Origin: Actinomadura luteofluorescens
Lineage (GTDB): Bacteria > Actinomycetota > Actinomycetes > Streptosporangiales > Streptosporangiaceae
Direction of reading: 5' to 3'
NCBI RefSeq assembly: GCF_013409365.1
Contig: NZ_JACCBA010000001.1
Span: 9,558,363 to 9,622,362, forward strand
DNA length: 64,000 bases
The position numbers were made by a program, and so were the translations under genes. The notes below the pieces were generated by a model, which had not been told where the DNA came from, ran no database searches, and worked only from the letters and a program-made list of their open reading frames with translations. Of this stretch, positions 63,062 through 64,000 are shown one piece after another (position 1 is the first letter of the stretch; each line of letters begins with the position of its first letter).

Positions 63062-63469
63062 ATGACCGTCCTTCCCGCCCAGAACGTCCCGCGACCGGCG
63101 CCCCGCACCGGCCGGTGGCCGCTGCCGGGCGGCCGGGCGGCGGCGGGCGGCGTCCGCGCGATCGTGCAGGGCGCCCTGCACGTGTGGGGGCTGGGCCCGG
63201 CGGCGGCGAGCCTCACCGACCGGCTGGCGCCGCTGATCCAGGACGCGGCGGCGCGGACGGGCGCGCGCAGGCGCGGGCCGCTGGAGCTGCGCCTGGAACT
63301 GCACGAACCCGTCCGGCTGCTGCTCGGCGAGGTTCTGCTGCCCGGCGGCTCGCCCGGCGGCGCGATCGCCGTCACCTACGGCACGCGGCCCGTGCGGGGC
63401 GGCGGCGCGGGCGCCTGGTACGCCCACGTGTTCGTGTGGCCGCCGGCACCGGGCCCGCCGGGTCGCTGA
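63062..63469 (+). CDS. Hypothetical protein (135 aa), possibly degenerate RsbW-like
   Basis: ATG 63062 follows GGAGAGG. The middle (GGVRAIVQGALHVWGLGPAAASLTDRLAPLIQDAAAR, then PLELRLELHEPVRLLLGEVLL) recalls the layout of anti-sigma kinase-like ATPases of the RsbW type in actinobacteria. The N-box (ELVTNA) and G-boxes are missing, so kinase activity is unlikely. The tail GAWYAHVFVWPPAPGPPGR is plausible for that fold. Otherwise unrecognised. Confidence 0.55.
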   Translation: MTVLPAQNVPRPAPRTGRWPLPGGRAAAGGVRAIVQGALHVWGLGPAAASLTDRLAPLIQDAAARTGARRRGPLELRLELHEPVRLLLGEVLLPGGSPGGAIAVTYGTRPVRGGGAGAWYAHVFVWPPAPGPPGR

Positions 63470-63498
63470 CCTGCTCCCGCCCCGAGGCGGAAGTGCCG

Positions 63499-63571
63499 CC
63501 TCCCCGGCAGGAATCGAACCTGCGGCTTCCGGCTTCGGAGGCCGGCGCTCTGTCCGCTGAGCTACGGGGAG
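63499..63571 (-). tRNA. tRNA-Arg (anticodon CCG)
   Basis: A 73-nt cloverleaf on the minus strand. Acceptor arms CTCCCCG/CGGGGAG, anticodon stem CCGGC/GCCGG with loop CTCCGAA (anticodon CCG), and T arm GCAGG-TTCGATT-CCTGC all pair. CCA is not encoded. It reads CGG, a frequent codon in this genome. Confidence 0.93.
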
Positions 63572-63611
63572 TGGGGTCCCGCCCCCAGGGTGACAGCGGG
63601 GACGGGACGGG

Positions 63612-63684
63612 AGACGCCGGTGGGATTCGAACCCACGTAGGACGGTTCTGCAGACCGCCGCCTGAACCGCTCGGCCACAGCGTC
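63612..63684 (-). tRNA. tRNA-Cys (anticodon GCA)
   Basis: A 73-nt cloverleaf on the minus strand: acceptor GACGCTG/CGGCGTC with one T-G pair, anticodon stem GCGGT/ACCGT around loop CTGCAGA (anticodon GCA), T arm GTGGG-TTCGAAT-CCCAC. The discriminator is T (U73), the identity base of tRNA-Cys. CCA is not encoded. Confidence 0.93.
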
Positions 63685-64000
63685 AAGGAGCCGGCCCTCG
63701 GGCCGGTGCCACATCGCGGCCGCCCCGCGCGGGGCGGGCACCACGAGGGTCAGCGGCAGGCCCGGCCGGTGGTTCGGGGCCGGGGCGCGGTGCGCGTGCC
63801 GCGACAGCGGGTCATCTCCCGTTCCCTCCCTTCCGGTGCCCTGGCCCGCCTTCGCGGGGCCCGTGCGGATGCCGTGCGATCAGAGTGCCCCGCGCCGCGC
63901 GGCACCGCAACGGGTTTTCCGCCCGGCGGGTTTCCACTGAGCGGAACGATGATGTTCCCGCCCGCGCCGCGCGTGGTGAGGGTGGGGGTTTCGGCGCGGC
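63685..64000. other. 316-nt right-edge region upstream of the tRNA pair
   Basis: No convincing protein gene is seen. It should hold the tRNA promoter, read leftwards. The palindrome CCGGCCCTCGGGCCGG (around 63693-63708) lies just upstream of tRNA-Cys. A minus-strand 21-codon frame (63815-63750) with a GGGAGG-like site is possible but unsupported. The last 130 nt are less GC-biased. Confidence 0.4.

Noticed and set aside
63499..63684. tRNA-Arg/tRNA-Cys pair as a prophage or integrative-element attachment site
   Set aside because: No integrase gene and no duplicated tRNA 3' end were seen within the window.
63750..63815. A 21-codon minus-strand frame upstream of tRNA-Cys
   Set aside because: Arg-rich composition and no recognisable features; the purine-rich site upstream may be chance.

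Overview
This is a very GC-rich stretch of actinomycete chromosome. Coding is dense, GTG and TTG starts are common, and neighbouring genes often share ATGA or GTGA. F420-type flavin-fold oxidoreductases, ECF sigma factors, TerD, WYL and IclR regulators and large GT39/GtrA membrane glycosyltransferases all fit the Streptosporangiales/Streptomycetales. A dispersed intergenic repeat (13591-13776 and 33670-33801) is of a type I associate with Actinomadura-like genomes; that is inference. I see no phage, insertion sequence, integrase, rRNA or CRISPR array.

Left part (1-14.6 kb): the end of a NarL-type two-component system; an ECF sigma factor coupled to an alkyltransferase that carries a C-terminal Ada zinc domain; an SDR protein; then a compact minus-strand operon (7681-4168) of a glutamate-cysteine-ligase-like enzyme, a haem-oxygenase-fold di-iron enzyme, a PrmC-like methyltransferase and a CDGSH iron-sulfur protein. 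Next come an isochorismatase/GlxA regulator pair, a TauE exporter, a YCII protein followed by an ECF sigma gene that has lost its region 2, an alpha/beta hydrolase, a YigZ protein and a HAD phosphatase.

Centre (14.7-34 kb): an acyl-CoA ligase, RidA and TerD; a divergent acyl-chemistry set (ketosynthase III facing a free-standing acyltransferase and an acyl-CoA oxidase-like protein) around an unusually AT-rich promoter region; DoxX; then a seven-gene minus-strand operon (29302-23220). Six of those genes overlap by 4 nt: SDR epimerase, GT2, DUF2064 transferase, methyltransferase, membrane molybdopterin oxidoreductase, small membrane protein and polytopic membrane protein. A LysR-controlled aminotransferase, an IclR regulator, a P450 and a WYL/VOC pair follow.

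Right part (34-64 kb): a UvrA paralogue, two flavin-fold reductases, and a divergent membrane module that looks metal- or redox-related (cupredoxin-like lipoprotein and large membrane proteins). Then comes a lower-GC island (43.5-47.7 kb) with a GH13 enzyme, a 38-residue basic peptide, a NodU/CmcH-type carbamoyltransferase and an SGNH-like protein. After it are a LOG-like protein and pterin dehydratase, a GT2-GtrA plus two paralogous GT39 enzymes beside an OmpR-type two-component system that shares a 12-nt motif with them, rsgA behind a leader peptide, a drug-type ABC exporter with a TetR regulator, and tRNA-Arg and tRNA-Cys genes. The strongest candidates for undescribed systems are 4168-7681, 23220-29372, 1043-2529, 43495-47656 and 38770-42665.
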